Shown here one piece after another: positions 33,290 to 44,837 of a stretch of 62,000 nucleotides of DNA. A program made the position numbers and the translations under genes. The stretch spans positions 132,486,682-132,548,681 of the forward strand of contig CM043967.1 of NCBI GenBank assembly GCA_014529385.2, read 5' to 3'. How positions within the stretch are numbered: the first letter of the stretch is position 1; the number at the start of each line of letters is the position of its first letter. The stretch is from Adiantum capillus-veneris (Eukaryota; Streptophyta; Polypodiopsida; Polypodiales; Pteridaceae). The notes beneath the pieces were generated by a model. That model was not told where the DNA came from. It did not search any database and worked only from the letters and a program-made list of their open reading frames with translations.

Positions 33290-33862
33290 TGCACTAAAAT
33301 TCATGTCTTCTTTTTTGTACCATTCCTCTCCTCGTGATACATCCGTGGATGGTAATCCATTAAAGCAGTTTACATGAGCATGCCATTCATTTACATCATC
33401 TATGTAGAAATATCTACTTGAGTTCATTGGCATTGGTTGTGCCTGGGCAAAGTCACTAATGCACCTGGGCTTTTCATAGTCATCAAAGGTAATGGTGACC
33501 TAGTGAGGATTGTATTTGAGAATAGGCCCATAGAGTCTATTGAACCATTCTTGAGATACAATGTCTTCTAGGCCTAACCATATTTTGAGCTGAAGGATCC
33601 TGAGGTTGGCAAACCAATCTCTTGGGATGTCGTCAATGTAGATAAAGAATTGACAAAAGGGTTCTTGGTGACGGATAAGGTAACTACTATCAACGCTCTT
33701 CCAACAAGTTGTGCTGCCTGGCATGCCAAAGACTTTGGTCCCAGTTTCTAAGTAAAAGAGGTCCCTTTCATCCTTTGACAATCGTGTCGCCGTATTGTTG
33801 AACACTATGGCCAAAACCTCATTCCCCTAGCCAAAGCATTCAAACGTCACTCTAGGAGCCAT
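33290..33862 (-). pseudogene. Element D: unrecognised gag-like frame (broken)
   Basis: From the ATG at 33862 (MAPRVTFECFG, then TAG) the same phase continues through 33814-33500: DERDLFYLETGTKVFGMPGS, FCQFFIYIDDIPRDWFANL, EWFNRLYGPILKYNPH. It then passes another stop into VTITFDDYEKPRCISDFAQA and HAHVNCFNGLPSTD. Because a PBS-like site lies 250 nt upstream, it is probably the first ORF (gag position) of an LTR element. I see no zinc knuckle and do not recognise the family. Confidence 0.5.
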
Positions 33863-34111
33863 TTGTTACTACAAAACAAACATTCAAATAAATTACAACG
33901 CCGTTGTTAAACACTTAAACCACTTTTCATAACTTAAACCAAATACTTCTATTCAATAAGACAAGTCAAACAAGTACCACCAACCAAAGTCACTTATAGA
34001 TGCATCATGACTACAATATCATTTCCCAAACAGCATGCATGAATGTGTGTACGATGCATAGCTAACCCGACTAGTATCACGCTTTAGGCTATCCCCATAA
34101 CCTTAAGCATA

Positions 34112-34124
34112 GGCTCTTATACCA
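34112..34124 (-). promoter_or_regulatory. Primer-binding site of element D (tRNA-iMet type)
   Basis: The minus strand reads TGGTATAAGAGCC, one mismatch from the initiator-Met complement, two bases after an LTR-like CTCTCA end at 34127. Confidence 0.65.
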
Positions 34125-34126
34125 AG

Positions 34127-34394
34127 TGAGAGATACCCCTCCTCGGGGGTCTATGCACAAACAATACAATTTACACCTTTATACAATTTTCAATATACAT
34201 TAGAGTTGCGGAGGCGTTTGTATAGGGGCGGAGCTCTCAGCGCTCAACTAAGCATGGAGTTTAGGCCATGAGCCGGACTACATCCAAAGGCACCTAGCGA
34301 CTAGTACTACCCCTGAATGGGTGTTATGAATGAAATCGTACTCAAGAAAAATATAACATTGTGAAGGGTGAATATATGTGAACACCGCATTGCA

Positions 34395-34460
<66 letters not shown>

Positions 34461-36110
34461 AGTGGAGGATGAAATAGAGTGCACAGAGACGTGAGAGAAC
34501 GACAACAAAGAATCTTTAAATGTCCCATCTAAATAAAACAGGCAACCATGTACTAATGCAATGACAAAATTTAAGTATACCATAACATCAAAAAGTTTAT
34601 GAAAAAATAACTAGCAAAGCACCGGACCCTGTGTAGGGATCAATCGGTCCACCCATCTACTTACGCTCTACTACGGATAGAGATAATTTCACTTTGTCGA
34701 AAGCGAGTCAGAAAACCTCAATCTATCCGAGCCACATATAAGTTGAGGCCGCTTCGCCTCCCTCCATGAACTCGAGCTCTGAAAGGATCCCAAGTACAAG
34801 TAAGTGGTAGGGTATCAACACCAACCATACCAGTTTAGCTGCCATGCTTCTTTGATTCTCAGCACCGGTTGTTGAGGCAAAGCCAAGGTAAAACCCCCGA
34901 CGCGTTAGCCGTGTAGGTCATTCAATCCTCGTGCACTAACCGTGTAGATGAGCCTAACAAAAAGAAGAAGACCTGGGCAACACCCCTGATCCAGCAAAGC
35001 CCCAGGTCAACGACCCTTTAGTCTAAGGATAAGCGATGTAGGTGATCCTAGTCTTGTAGCTACGCTCCCATGAGAAACATAACACATAAGTCCGATCACA
35101 ATAGCACTTTTCATATACACAATTGCAATCTTTTCCAAGCAGTTAGACTGTACAAGGTCCCTACCCTTACACGTCTACCATAAACCATCCAGATCACTTC
35201 ATGATCTAATCCCAAAATTATTAACCAAAATCTGATCACATCACATGGGTGAGCACTCGGGTGAGGTATAACCAATCCTGCATAACCACTTTAGAACATA
35301 ACATGGCCTGCAAAAATTTTGGCAGCATAACCATATCCAACAAAAAAAACCAAGAGCCACAATGGCTTCCACCATAAAATCGCAATCATAATCCATGAGG
35401 GAATCTCAACCCTTAACCACAAATCATATTCACAATGAACTAACTCCCACACTTGGAGTTTGACATATCCCCTGCAGTCAATTGAAGTCCATACACATAT
35501 GACTCTTAATACATGAGCTTTCATGCATAAAATAAGTCTGACCAAAAACTAAACATGATATAAAAATCTAATTTTGACAACATCCAACCATGCAAAGTTG
35601 ATGCATCACATCATTTGCACTTCACCTCTCTAGCAACTAGTTTTGACCTAAAAAGGTGGAAAGCAATCATAAACATGCACATGAGGCATCCACATCAATC
35701 CATAAGGTTCCATAAATCATATGATAACATTTTATCATCATAAACATGATGCAAAACAGCTCCGACCTTTAGGTCAACCATAAATCATAACTTCACACAT
35801 ATGCAAAAAAACAACTTTTTGACATTTTCGGGATCATACATAACATGCAAATGAAATTATTTGACCTCAAACCAATGCATCAAGCTCAGCTCCATAATAT
35901 AGACTAGAACTCTATCACGTCACTTTTCCCATATGATACTCACACAACAATCGGTAACCCAAAAAGAAAGCCACTTTAATTATATTCTGTCTAGTGGTTT
36001 GGGTTGTCTAATCATATACCCTCACATAAGTTTATGGGAATTTAATAACTAAAATCAACTCACCAAAAAAAACCATAAATTATACATAATCAGCTCAGTT
36101 AACTCACGAT
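34127..36110 (-). other. Putative 5' LTR of element D and unassigned DNA
   Basis: Only the inner LTR end (34127) is defined. The stretch is non-coding, contains a GA microsatellite, and has small repeated phrases such as GTGTAGGTCATTCAATCC / GTGTAGATGAGCC near 34910-34950. It may also contain the 3' LTR of element E, whose purine tract is at 36118. Confidence 0.35.
34398..34457. repeat. (GA)n microsatellite
   Basis: About 30 GA units without interruption. The Leu-Ser frames across it are artefacts. Confidence 0.98.
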
Positions 36111-36117
36111 GTCATAT

Positions 36118-36128
36118 GGTACTCCCCC
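36118..36128 (-). promoter_or_regulatory. Polypurine tract of element E
   Basis: The minus strand reads CAAGGGGGAGT shortly after the RNase H remnant. A following LTR start is not certain. Confidence 0.5.
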
Positions 36129-36149
36129 TTGTTAGCACCCCTACACGCG

Positions 36150-37345
36150 TAGGTAAAACTGATTACCTAGCCTTTCAACCTTTAAAGTCGGTTTGTTTTG
36201 TAAACCATTTTATGCTTGCATGGTTAAACACAATCTCAAATTTATCTCCATACAAATAATTCCGCCATGTCTTCAAATTAGACACTATTGAATAGAGTTT
36301 GCACTCGTAAGAAGAGTAATTTTACTGTGCCAAGTCAAGCTTCTTGCTTTCAAATGCAATTGGCCTCCATTCTTGTAGATGGACTACTCCAATAGCACAG
36401 CTAGTGTCATCCGTTTCCAAAACAAATGGCTTCAAAGGATCCAATAGCTAGAATAGGAGTTGTAGCTAATGCGTCCTTGAGCGTATCAAAACTTTGTTGT
36501 TGAGCGGCACCCCATTGAAAGTTTTTTCCCTTGGCTTTCAGCTAATCCATCATCGACATAGCAATGTGAGCATGGTTTTTAGTGAGTCTTCGATAAAAAC
36601 GTGCAAACCCAAAGAAATTTGTAACTCTTTTAGATTTCTGGGAGAAGGCCACCTCCGAATGGCATTTACTCTACATTGATCCATGTGTAGCCTACCAGCT
36701 GAGATAACATGCCCTAGATAGTAAGTTTCCTCCTTGAGAAAATCACACTTTGACTCTCAGGCATAGAACTTGTTTGCTCGTAGATTCAAACACCTGCCTC
36801 AAATGTTGCAAGTGCTCTTTCTCACAGGCACTCTACACGATAATTTCATCGACAAAAACGATAACAAAACCCAAATACGGTCTCAAGACACTATCCATCA
36901 GTGTCATGAAAGTTGCGGGCACATTGGTTAACCCAAAGGGCATTACCAAAAACTCATAATGTCCAAACCTTGTTTGGAAGGCAATTTTAGGTATATCAAC
37001 AATTCAAATGCGTACTTGGTGATATCTCGATCGTAAGTCTATCTTAGTGAAAGTACGAGCATGAGTAAGCTTGTCAAACAACTCATCCGCTCGTGGTAAT
37101 GGGTACTTTTCCTTAACAGTTACTACATTCAAACCACATTAGTCAATGCACATGTGCCAGCTACCATCTTTTTTCGTCACCATTAGGATTGGAGAAGCAC
37201 ATGGTGAAGAACTAGGTTAAATAAACCCTATGCTAAGATAGTCAACAATCTAACGTTCCACCTCAACAATTTCAAAATGGTTCATTTAGTAGGGCGGTTT
37301 GCTAACTGGTTTATTGCCTACAACCACGTCTATGCCATGTTGCAC
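36150..37345 (-). pseudogene. Reverse transcriptase and RNase H of element E (broken)
   Basis: From 37200 downward the minus strand reads [67 protein letters not shown] and [10 protein letters not shown]. The catalytic box has changed from DD to DE. RNase H follows (QSFDTLKDALATTPIL, LKTWRNYLYGDKFEIVFNH, SIKWFTKQTDFKG). The RNase H core is heavily broken between 36300 and 36480. Confidence 0.8.
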
Positions 37346-37378
37346 AGCTTGTGTCGACAGTAATCTGGTGGTAAATCA

Positions 37379-38001
37379 TTAGGAAAAACATCTTGAAATT
37401 CCGTTAACAATTTTTTTTAATTGACTAGCAATCTTTGCTTGTCGAGGAGAGAGAGTAGTAGCCATTGTTGGGAGAGAAGAGAAAGAAGCATGCGGCATTG
37501 AGGAATTTTTTATCGAATCAATATTTGAACGAAAATGACATAAAGAGTAACACAAGAAAACTTCTTCTATTGCATTATCAAAAGTGAGCTTCATAAGCTC
37601 ATTTGTACATATAAGTGGTAAGGAAGGTACATCCTTCTCTCCTAGCAACAACACATGTGTGCCATGAGATTCAAACTGTTGTGCTCGTAGCTACACTGAA
37701 GTGATGGCCCTAGGTTATGCAACCATTATTGACCAAGTACCACATCTATCCTCTCCATATTCATAACCTGGAAATCTAAGGATGTGGTATACCCTTGAAT
37801 TTCCAACCGTACCGCTCTCACTTGAGTGTCCCACACTTTGGCATCATAGCCGTTTATCATTGCTACCTTGTAATGGTGGGAACTCTGAGTTTGGGGCAAC
37901 TTGAGCCATTTCACTAACCAACAGTAAATGAAATTGTGTGTAGCACAGTCATCTACCAATAGACACACCTTATGTCCTTGAATAGATCCGTGTATACACA
38001 C
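37379..38001 (-). pseudogene. Protease and linker of element E
   Basis: The 37726-38001 frame holds CLLVDDCATHNFIYCWLV, equivalent to D-S-G-A-T-H-N-F-I with S-G replaced by D-C, then MERIDVVLGQ near the end. The 37379-37654 frame is the protease-RT linker. Loss of the active-site Gly suggests an inactive enzyme. Confidence 0.72.
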
Positions 38002-38049
38002 TATCTCATGTGGACCAAAGGTCTGCTACCACATGGAAGTTTTTATACA

Positions 38050-39016
38050 TCAGTCATGCACCACCTCGGTGTGTGTTACTTCCACATTGGAGAAATGTGA
38101 GGAAGACTCAAGAGGCAACAGTTGTACCATGTGCACTGCTCTTTCCTTGCCCTGGGTAGCAGATTCCCCCTTGGGACAATACTTTTTTTCATGGTTGCAT
38201 CCTAAGCATTCAAAACATAATTTTTCCTTTTTTGCCTTCTCAAATTCTTCTGTAGAGAGAGGCCCTCTAGACCCCTTGGGTTTCTTGGCCGCCTCTGAAT
38301 TGGCTACTATAAACTTTCTTTTATTGTACCCATGTTGTGTGTGTGTATTACCATGTGTATTGATAGGCACATGAGTATTGTCTCGTGTCTTATCATCAGG
38401 ATCATCATGGATGTGAGCTTGCATTGTGGCCTCCTCAAGTGTTTTGGGGTCCTCCGTCTTGACATGCTTCTTAAGCTTTGGCGTTAAACCGCGGATAAAC
38501 CCATGCCCTGACCACATCCGGAGCACGCCGTAGATCATGAATTCCTTCCCAATTGTTGTGAAAGATATTCACCGCATCCTTATTGTGCTCTCTTTCCTCT
38601 CCCTTAAAAGTTTGTGGCTTTGTATTTTTCAATAGATTGTCCATCTCTTTTTGAGTGAGAGAGTGCAGAGAATCTGGAGCGGGACATTGTCCCTGACCAG
38701 GAGAACCCTAGCCCTAATTGGCTATGTGCTCGTGCATATGTGTATCAACAGAGCCCTTGGCTTCTTGTTGCATAAATTTCACTAATAAAGTGGATAATTT
38801 ACTAACATTTTCATTCAAAAATGCAAAATTATTTTCCATCACAGACATGCATGCCTGAAGTGCTCAAAATTCTTGAATATCAAGAAATTTGTAAACGTCA
38901 TCTCCTCTCATAGTTGAGCGGGTATCCTCCATGAGAGTATCCGGCAGCAAGCCATCATTGGGAAGATTGGGTGTATGGTGCTCAAAATCAAAAGTCATAT
39001 CGATGTCGAAATCCAT
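38050..39016 (-). pseudogene. Gag of element E (broken)
   Basis: The ATG at 39016 opens MDFDIDMTFDFEHHTPNLPN. A coiled segment (MENNFAFLNENVSKLSTLLV) and a broken capsid segment (NLLKNTKPQTFKGEE) lead into the 38050-38538 frame, GLTPKLKKHVKTEDPKTLEE. That frame ends in an intact zinc knuckle, CFECLGCNHEKKYCPKG. It has at least three stops or shifts. Confidence 0.75.
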
Positions 39017-39714
39017 GGCAACTATGTGCAGTGCTAGTTAGAGAAAGAATAATACCTTGATTCAAAAAATCTCGTAGCCGTAACATTGCACCATAGAGTT
39101 GTAGGTGTATGGATGCCGGAAAAAAAAACCATGCTTGCACTCTTGAATGTTTGAAATCTCAAGTCACTTTTAGTCATTGTCCAAACGGATCTTCTACCTT
39201 GTAAAACATGTACGTACTTCAATTCTTGAATAATTTTTTTGAATATACAGGAAAATTAACTAAAGTGCTTTACTTTGGATGCATCGACAGCGTTGTATGC
39301 TATCAATGGTTTATTCTTGAGTCTCGTGCCAAACCTCGAAGGGGATAACCAACAAGTAGGGAAAGGGGGGAGCTACCGTGGGCACCCTCCCTTGGGGTTT
39401 TCAAAACCCTACATCGTTTTTTCTTTAAACGTTGGCTATGGCAAGCCTCGGCAGCGGCCTCTGTGCGGAGAAGACACTAGCGAGACAGAGATGGGGGTTG
39501 CTTGGTGCAGTGTGCCACTGTGCCCCCTCGACCTTGCACTCACATTCGGCGCTCTGTTTGTTGGAGTTCGAGCTTGCTCCCTCCCTGCCGTAAGCGGTCT
39601 TGCACATGCGGGTGTTGACAAAGGTTTCCTCCCCACTAGCAAGGGTTTTTGTACATGGGTCTTCTCCACACCCAAAAACATGCAACATGCAAAAGTTTCT
39701 CTTTCTAAAAATAC
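39017..39714. other. Leader of element E, left of the F insertion
   Basis: Plus- and minus-strand frames of 90-160 codons exist here (39275-39763 plus, 39436-39759 minus) but carry no known domain. On the minus strand this is the untranslated leader between PBS and gag. Confidence 0.4.
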
Positions 39715-39719
39715 GTCCA

Positions 39720-39946
39720 TGTTATCGTATACATGTGGTAGTAATGTGCGTGAACACACTTAGGACCGCCAGGTCATTTTTTCCCTCACTAGGAGGTTTT
39801 TTCCCCGTGCATTGTATATACGCTGATCATTCTAGGGTTATCTATCTTTCCATTGCACACTAAGTAATATACTCTCTATTGTGTGCCTTGAGCTTCCTTT
39901 GTCTTCTCCAAGCCGTGTGTGTTTTCTTGCAACGCTAACTCCAACA
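39720..39946 (+). repeat. 5' LTR of element F
   Basis: TGTTATC...CTCCAACA. A TGTATATACG box near 39813 could be the TATA element. Confidence 0.96.
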
Positions 39947-39948
39947 AT

Positions 39949-39960
39949 TGGTATCGGAGA
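39949..39960 (+). promoter_or_regulatory. Primer-binding site of element F
   Basis: TGGTATCGGAGA, two bases after the LTR, matches the initiator-Met complement with small changes. Confidence 0.85.
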
Positions 39961-40305
39961 ATGTTGCGTCCTCCCAGGCTCAGTCGCCAGCAGCTCCAGC
40001 ACACACCTACTCATTTTCTTCAATTTTTGTGAGCTTTGGCGAGCGTTCGTAGGTCGAAAAATATTTTTTATTCGGGCTCATTTCGGCCTCTGTTTCCAAC
40101 TACAGCCAGTACTGCACAGGCTATCTTGTCATTTTGTGTAGAAATTTTTTCAGTGTCATCTTCTGCATAACAAGTCCCTTACAGTTTTCTACGGTTTGTG
40201 ATATATAGCACGTGTTGTTCTCGCTTCATTTCTCCTCTTTTCGGACAGTTTTCACATCAGGTGCATGCATTCGTCATAGCCGACAACAACACAGATGTGT
40301 TTAAG

Positions 40306-41210
40306 ATGTTTGTTGTTGAGAACAGATTGGATGGGGAAAATTACCCTACGTGGACTTACATGATGCAACATGTAATTGTGTCAAAGGGTGTTCAGAATAT
40401 TGTGCAAGGCATTGATGTATGTCGTGGTTCTAAGGATACAAGCGATGTTGGGGATGTTGCAAGTCTTGCTGCAAGGATTGCTACTATTAAAGTTGTTTTA
40501 CCTAGGGCAAAACAAGCTCGTTGGAATGTAAAGGATGCACACGCTCATGTGTTGATTGCATTGTCTGTGAAGCACACTATTACTCCTCATTCGTTCAGCA
40601 AGATTTGCAAAACAGGCTTGAGATATTCTAGCTGATCTTTATGCAAGCCGCAATGAGGCAAAAATTGCATTGTTGTATAAAGAGCTGGAGTCGAAGATTA
40701 TGCATGACGAAGATGATATGGACACTTTCCTTGATGGTGTCAAGGATATCAATGAGCAACTTATTTCTGCAGTTGAAGTCATTTCAGACAGTTTCCTTGT
40801 GCAGACTGTTCTCGATGCATTGCCAGACTCTTACCAGACTTTTGCTAGTGCTTGGAGACTCATGACCCAAGGAAATCCTGAAGTTGTCAAGTTTGATGCA
40901 TTGTGCACATTGTTGTTGCAAGAGTCACTTTCCAGATAAAATAGGACTAGACAGTGTGAAGTTGAACAGGATTTTATTGTTGCTCAAAGAAAGGGTGATA
41001 ACAGCAATGCAGCCACTTCCTATGGTTCTTCTGCGAGTGGAAAATCACATGTTTCTAATGCTTCTACAAGTAGCAATTCTTCTAGAAATATTGGTGATAT
41101 GGTCAAAAAGAAGATGCGTTGCCATTATTGTAAATCTAATGATCACTTGATCAAGCAGTGTCCTAAGTTGAAGGCCAAAGAGGCTAAGAAGAAAGAGGGT
41201 GGTTCCACTA
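40306..41210 (+). pseudogene. Gag of element F (broken)
   Basis: Reads VVENRLDGENYPTWTYMMQ (copia gag N-terminus). A shift near 40610 enters the 40670-40939 frame: LYKELESKIMHDEDDMDTFL, LDALPDSYQTFASAWRL (UBN2-type). After a stop near 40937 comes the zinc knuckle CHYCKSNDHLIKQC (about 41117-41160). Confidence 0.88.
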
Positions 41211-42659
41211 CAAATGCAACTATTGTTGAGTGTTCTGTGAAAGGAGATTGTGATGTTGATGTTGATGCAGAATGGGATTTTAGTGCCGAGTGTACCTATA
41301 ATCCTGATGTACATGATGCATGCATGTCAGTTGGTGCAGATTCACATGTGTGGTATTCTGACAGTGGTGCTACAAATCACATCGTGATTTGTTCTCCTCT
41401 CTTGAGTCTATCCCTCCAGGAATTCAGTTACTTGTGCCAACGCCTCTTATCCGGTTTAGGAAGTTGGAAAGATTGTGCTTACTGTTGCAAATGGCAGTTC
41501 TTTCACACTTGTTGCTACAATTTATGTACATGGGATCAAGAAGAATCTTTTGTCTATATCTGCACTTGCTAGACTTGGTTTGGTAGTAAAATTTGTGGAT
41601 GGCAGATGTAAAGTACATGATCTCAATTTTGGTGATGAAATTGTTGCATCTGGCATTTTATGTTGTAGGTTGTATAAGCTCAGTTTGTATGATAAGTGTG
41701 CGAAGAAATTTGCAAATGCAATTGTGGATTCAAAGGCTATTTCAGATGCAAAATTTTGGCATGCACGTTTTAATCATCTGAATTTTGCCAGTTTGCTGTG
41801 TTTGCAGAAATCTGATATGGTTGCTTCTTTGCTGTCTCTTGAAGCACCTTCAAACATGTTTCTGAAGGCTATATTTTGAGGAAGATGCAGCGTTCAAAGT
41901 TTCCAAAGGATGGTTCAGCTAGGACCACATGCAGGTTTTAGCTTGTACATACTGATGTGTGGGCCCATGCAAACTCCATCCTTGGGCAATTACCTCTACT
42001 TTGTGACTTCCATTGATGATTACTCCAGGCATGCATGGGTATTTCCGCTTAAAGCGAAGTCCGAAGTATTTATGTGCTTCAAACAATTTCTGGCTATGAC
42101 TGAAAATGTCTCGAAATGTACTATGGGCACCCTCCGTTTCGATCGAGGGGGAGAGTATATTTCTCATGTATTTAATGTATTTCTGGCTATTCGTGGGATA
42201 AAAAACCGATGTACAGTGCCTTATACAGCTCAGCAAAATGGTGTTGCTGAGACGAAAAATAGGTTACTTACGGAAATGACACGATGCATGGTCAAAAGTC
42301 AAGCTTTGCCGCATTCTTTTTGGCTTGTGGCCATCATGTGTGCCACTTATATACTAAACAAGTGTCCAACAAAAGCTTTGCAGTCTATTACTCCATATGA
42401 AGCATGGCATGATAGAAAGCCTTCGATTGAGCACATGCGTGTTTTTAGATGTTTGGCATATTCTTTGGTGCCACAAACACAGCGCAAAAAATTGGATGAT
42501 AAGGCTGTCAAATGTATTTTTGTTGGTTATAGTGCTGAAAGCAAAGGTTATAGGTTGTATCATCCGCAAACAAAGTGTATTCTGGTTTCACACTGGATGT
42601 TGTGTTTGTGGAAGATTTTGTTCATCCCTTGTTGTCATGTACTAGAGATAGTAATGTAA
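41211..42659 (+). pseudogene. Protease and integrase of element F (broken)
   Basis: The protease site WYSDSGATNHIV is at about 41351. The protease body shifts frame and resumes with LTVANGSSFTLVATIYV. The GAG-pre-integrase motif FWHARFNHLNFASL (about 41755) follows. The integrase core has FVTSIDDYSRHAWVFPLK, FDRGGEYISHVF and YTAQQNGVAETKNR (all three acidic positions present), then FRCLAYSLVPQ and FVGYSAESKGYRLY. One stop at 41877 separates pre-integrase from core, and the end near 42600 is shifted. Confidence 0.9.
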
Positions 42660-43740
42660 GCTCGCAGGACATTTATGACACTTTGTTGCATCTTTTTAGT
42701 GGTGGAAGTACGAATGTAAATTCCAATGAGGTAAATGTATAGCCTATGGGGTTTTTTGAAAATGTTATAAATCAGGCTATCACTGATGCAGATGTACATG
42801 TACTTGATGAGGAAAGGGTTGAATGAGCAAGCTAGAGGTATGCATAAATGGCTAGTGCATACTTTGCGTGACAGTAAATTGGATGCACCTTTGGCTAGTG
42901 TTACTCGTTCAGGTTCTTGCCATGCATCTTATGCACCAGATTGTTATAATTTGGTTGTGACTAGCTTACATGATGTTGAGGAACCTCTGTATTTTGATGA
43001 AGCAAGAATTCAGAAAATTGGATGGCTGCCATGCAATCAAAATATAATGCACTTATAGAAAATGACACGTGGACATCATGTGATTTGACTCCTGGCAAAA
43101 AGGCCATTGGTACAAAATGGGTTTACAAGTTGAAACGCAAGCCGGATGGTGAGATTGATTGCTATAAGGCTTGACTTGTTGCAAAGGGTTATGCACAACA
43201 AAAAGGCATAGATTATGAAGAGACTTTCGCTCCTACTTGTCGTATAACTAATGTGCGTTTTCTGGGATGTACATCAATCAAACATTGTTACTGCTTTCTT
43301 GAATGGTGACATATTTGAGGAAGTTTATGTAACAGAGCCTCGCGGTTCTGTCAAGAAAGGACAAGAGGATAAGGTGTGCAAATGTAAAAAAGCTTTGTAT
43401 GGGTTGAAGCAATCTCCTCATGCTTGATATAAGAAGACTCACACTCATTTGGTCAAACGAGTCTTTCGTAACAGTCCAACAGAAAGCACCTTGTATGTAA
43501 AGCGTGAGGGTGATGTACTTCTCATTGTGGTTCTTTATGTAGATGATTTGTTGACCATTGGATCAAGTGAGAGACATATTGCTAAATTTAAGACTGATTT
43601 GAATGCTACTTTCAAGATGAAATATTTGGAGTTGTTGCATCATTGCTTAGGTATACAAATTAAGCAGTGTGATGGTGGTATTGTCTTATGTCAGAAAAGT
43701 TACATAGAGACATTGCTTTATGTTTGGACTTGAGGATTGC
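42660..43740 (+). pseudogene. Reverse transcriptase of element F (broken)
   Basis: After an integrase-RT linker with stops, reads [82 protein letters not shown] and VVLYVDDLLTIGSS. The catalytic box YVDD is intact. A deletion or shift at 43255-43265 removes residues around the first catalytic Asp region. Confidence 0.9.
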
Positions 43741-44456
43741 AAACCTATTGCCACTCCCATGGAAACAGGTTTGAAATTGAGTTTTCATGATGCTGGTGAT
43801 CCTGCATATGTCACTATTCACTAAACTGTTGTTGGATGCCTCATTTATGTATACAACACGAGGCCAGTTATTCAGTTTGCAGTCTCTCAGGTCAACAAAT
43901 TTATGCATAGCCCAGGATCTAAGCACTGGCAGGATGTCAAGAGGATTTTCCGCTACTTGAGTGGCCCTTTACATCTTGGCTTGTTTTATCCCAAGAGGAG
44001 ATCATTGCCACCAGACTTACTTGCTTGTTCGGATTCATATTGGGCTGGTTGTTTTGACACTCGAGTGTCTACAAGTGGTTTTTCTTTCATGCTTGGCAAC
44101 TCATGCATACCATGGTTGAGCAAAAAGAAACCTATTGTGACCACTTCTAGTTGTGAGGTTGTGTACAGGGCAGTCTTCACACCTACGATTGAGTGTATAT
44201 GGCTCAGACGCCTTATGGGTGATTTGCGTGTTGGACATGACAGTGCCAACACTATCTACAATGACAGTTAGAGCGCTCGCACAAAGCACATTGAGGTGCA
44301 TTACCACTATGTCAAGGAGAGGCTCTCAGTAGGAGAGATCAGCTTGGCTTATGTGCCAACACAGAACAACCTTGCAGATCTTTTCACAAAGGCATTGTCT
44401 TGTGAGAAGTTTGAAGCTTTCTGCAAATCTTTGGGCTTACTCCCCTTTATGGAATG
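43741..44456 (+). pseudogene. RNase H of element F (broken)
   Basis: The 43903-44271 frame shows HWQDVKRIFRYLSGPLHLGL, CSDSYWAGCFDTRVSTSGF, PWLSKKKPIVTTSSCEV and ECIWLRRLMGDL. After TAG the phase continues with TKHIEVHYHYVKERL and NNLADLFTKALS, the usual copia end. Confidence 0.9.
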
Positions 44457-44522
44457 ATCATGTCCTCAGGGGCATGGCACTTCCCTTTACTCATGTGCCA
44501 GCTCCCGTTCACCGCATCACTC

Positions 44523-44533
44523 CAAGGGGGATT
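44523..44533 (+). promoter_or_regulatory. Polypurine tract of element F
   Basis: CAAGGGGGATT directly before the 3' LTR start at 44534. Confidence 0.9.
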
Positions 44534-44761
44534 TGTTACCATATACATGTCGTAGTGATGTGTGTGAACACACTTAGGACCGCCAGGGAATTGTATTTCT
44601 CGCTAGGAGGTTTTTTCTCCCGTGCATTGTATATACGCCCATCATTCTAGGGCTATCTATCTTTCCATTGCACACTAAGTAATATACTCTTTGTTGTGTG
44701 CCTTGAGCTTTCTTCGTCTTCTCCAAGCCGTGTGTGTTTTCTTGCAACCCTAATTCCAACA
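44534..44761 (+). repeat. 3' LTR of element F
   Basis: Matches 39720-39946 and is followed by the TSD GTCCA. Confidence 0.96.
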
Positions 44762-44769
44762 GTCCACAA

Positions 44770-44781
44770 CCTCTGATAACA
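44770..44781 (-). promoter_or_regulatory. PBS-like site of element E
   Basis: The minus strand reads TGTTATCAGAGG, two mismatches from the initiator-Met complement. It lies about 55 nt downstream of the TATA box on that strand, so the LTR end is probably close by. Confidence 0.55.
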
Positions 44782-44829
44782 GCATAATGCCCTAGAAACT
44801 GCCCAAGTGAATTCTTTGTCCAACCTCCC

Positions 44830-44837
44830 TTTATATA
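44830..44837 (-). promoter_or_regulatory. TATA box of the element E LTR promoter
   Basis: The minus strand reads GGCTATATAAAGGGAGG, a strong plant-type TATA context. It lies about 55 nt upstream of the PBS-like site. Confidence 0.6.

Larger units (their letters stand above)
39720..44761 (+). mobile_element. Element F: full-length Ty1/copia retrotransposon
   Basis: LTRs of 227 and 228 bp (39720-39946, 44534-44761; about 20 differences by eye, about 91 percent identity), a perfect TSD GTCCA (39715-39719, 44762-44766), PBS, purine tract, and domains in copia order: gag, protease, integrase, RT, RNase H. Several stops and shifts show an inactive copy. It is inserted three bases from the PBS of element E. 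Confidence 0.96.

Noticed and set aside
33290-33862. Pararetrovirus-type coat or movement protein
   Set aside because: No supporting motif. The tRNA-Met-type site and LTR-like end fit an LTR element at least as well.
39275-39763. A 162-codon plus-strand protein
   Set aside because: It crosses the end of the E leader and the start of the F LTR, so it is not an ancestral unit, and it has no domain.
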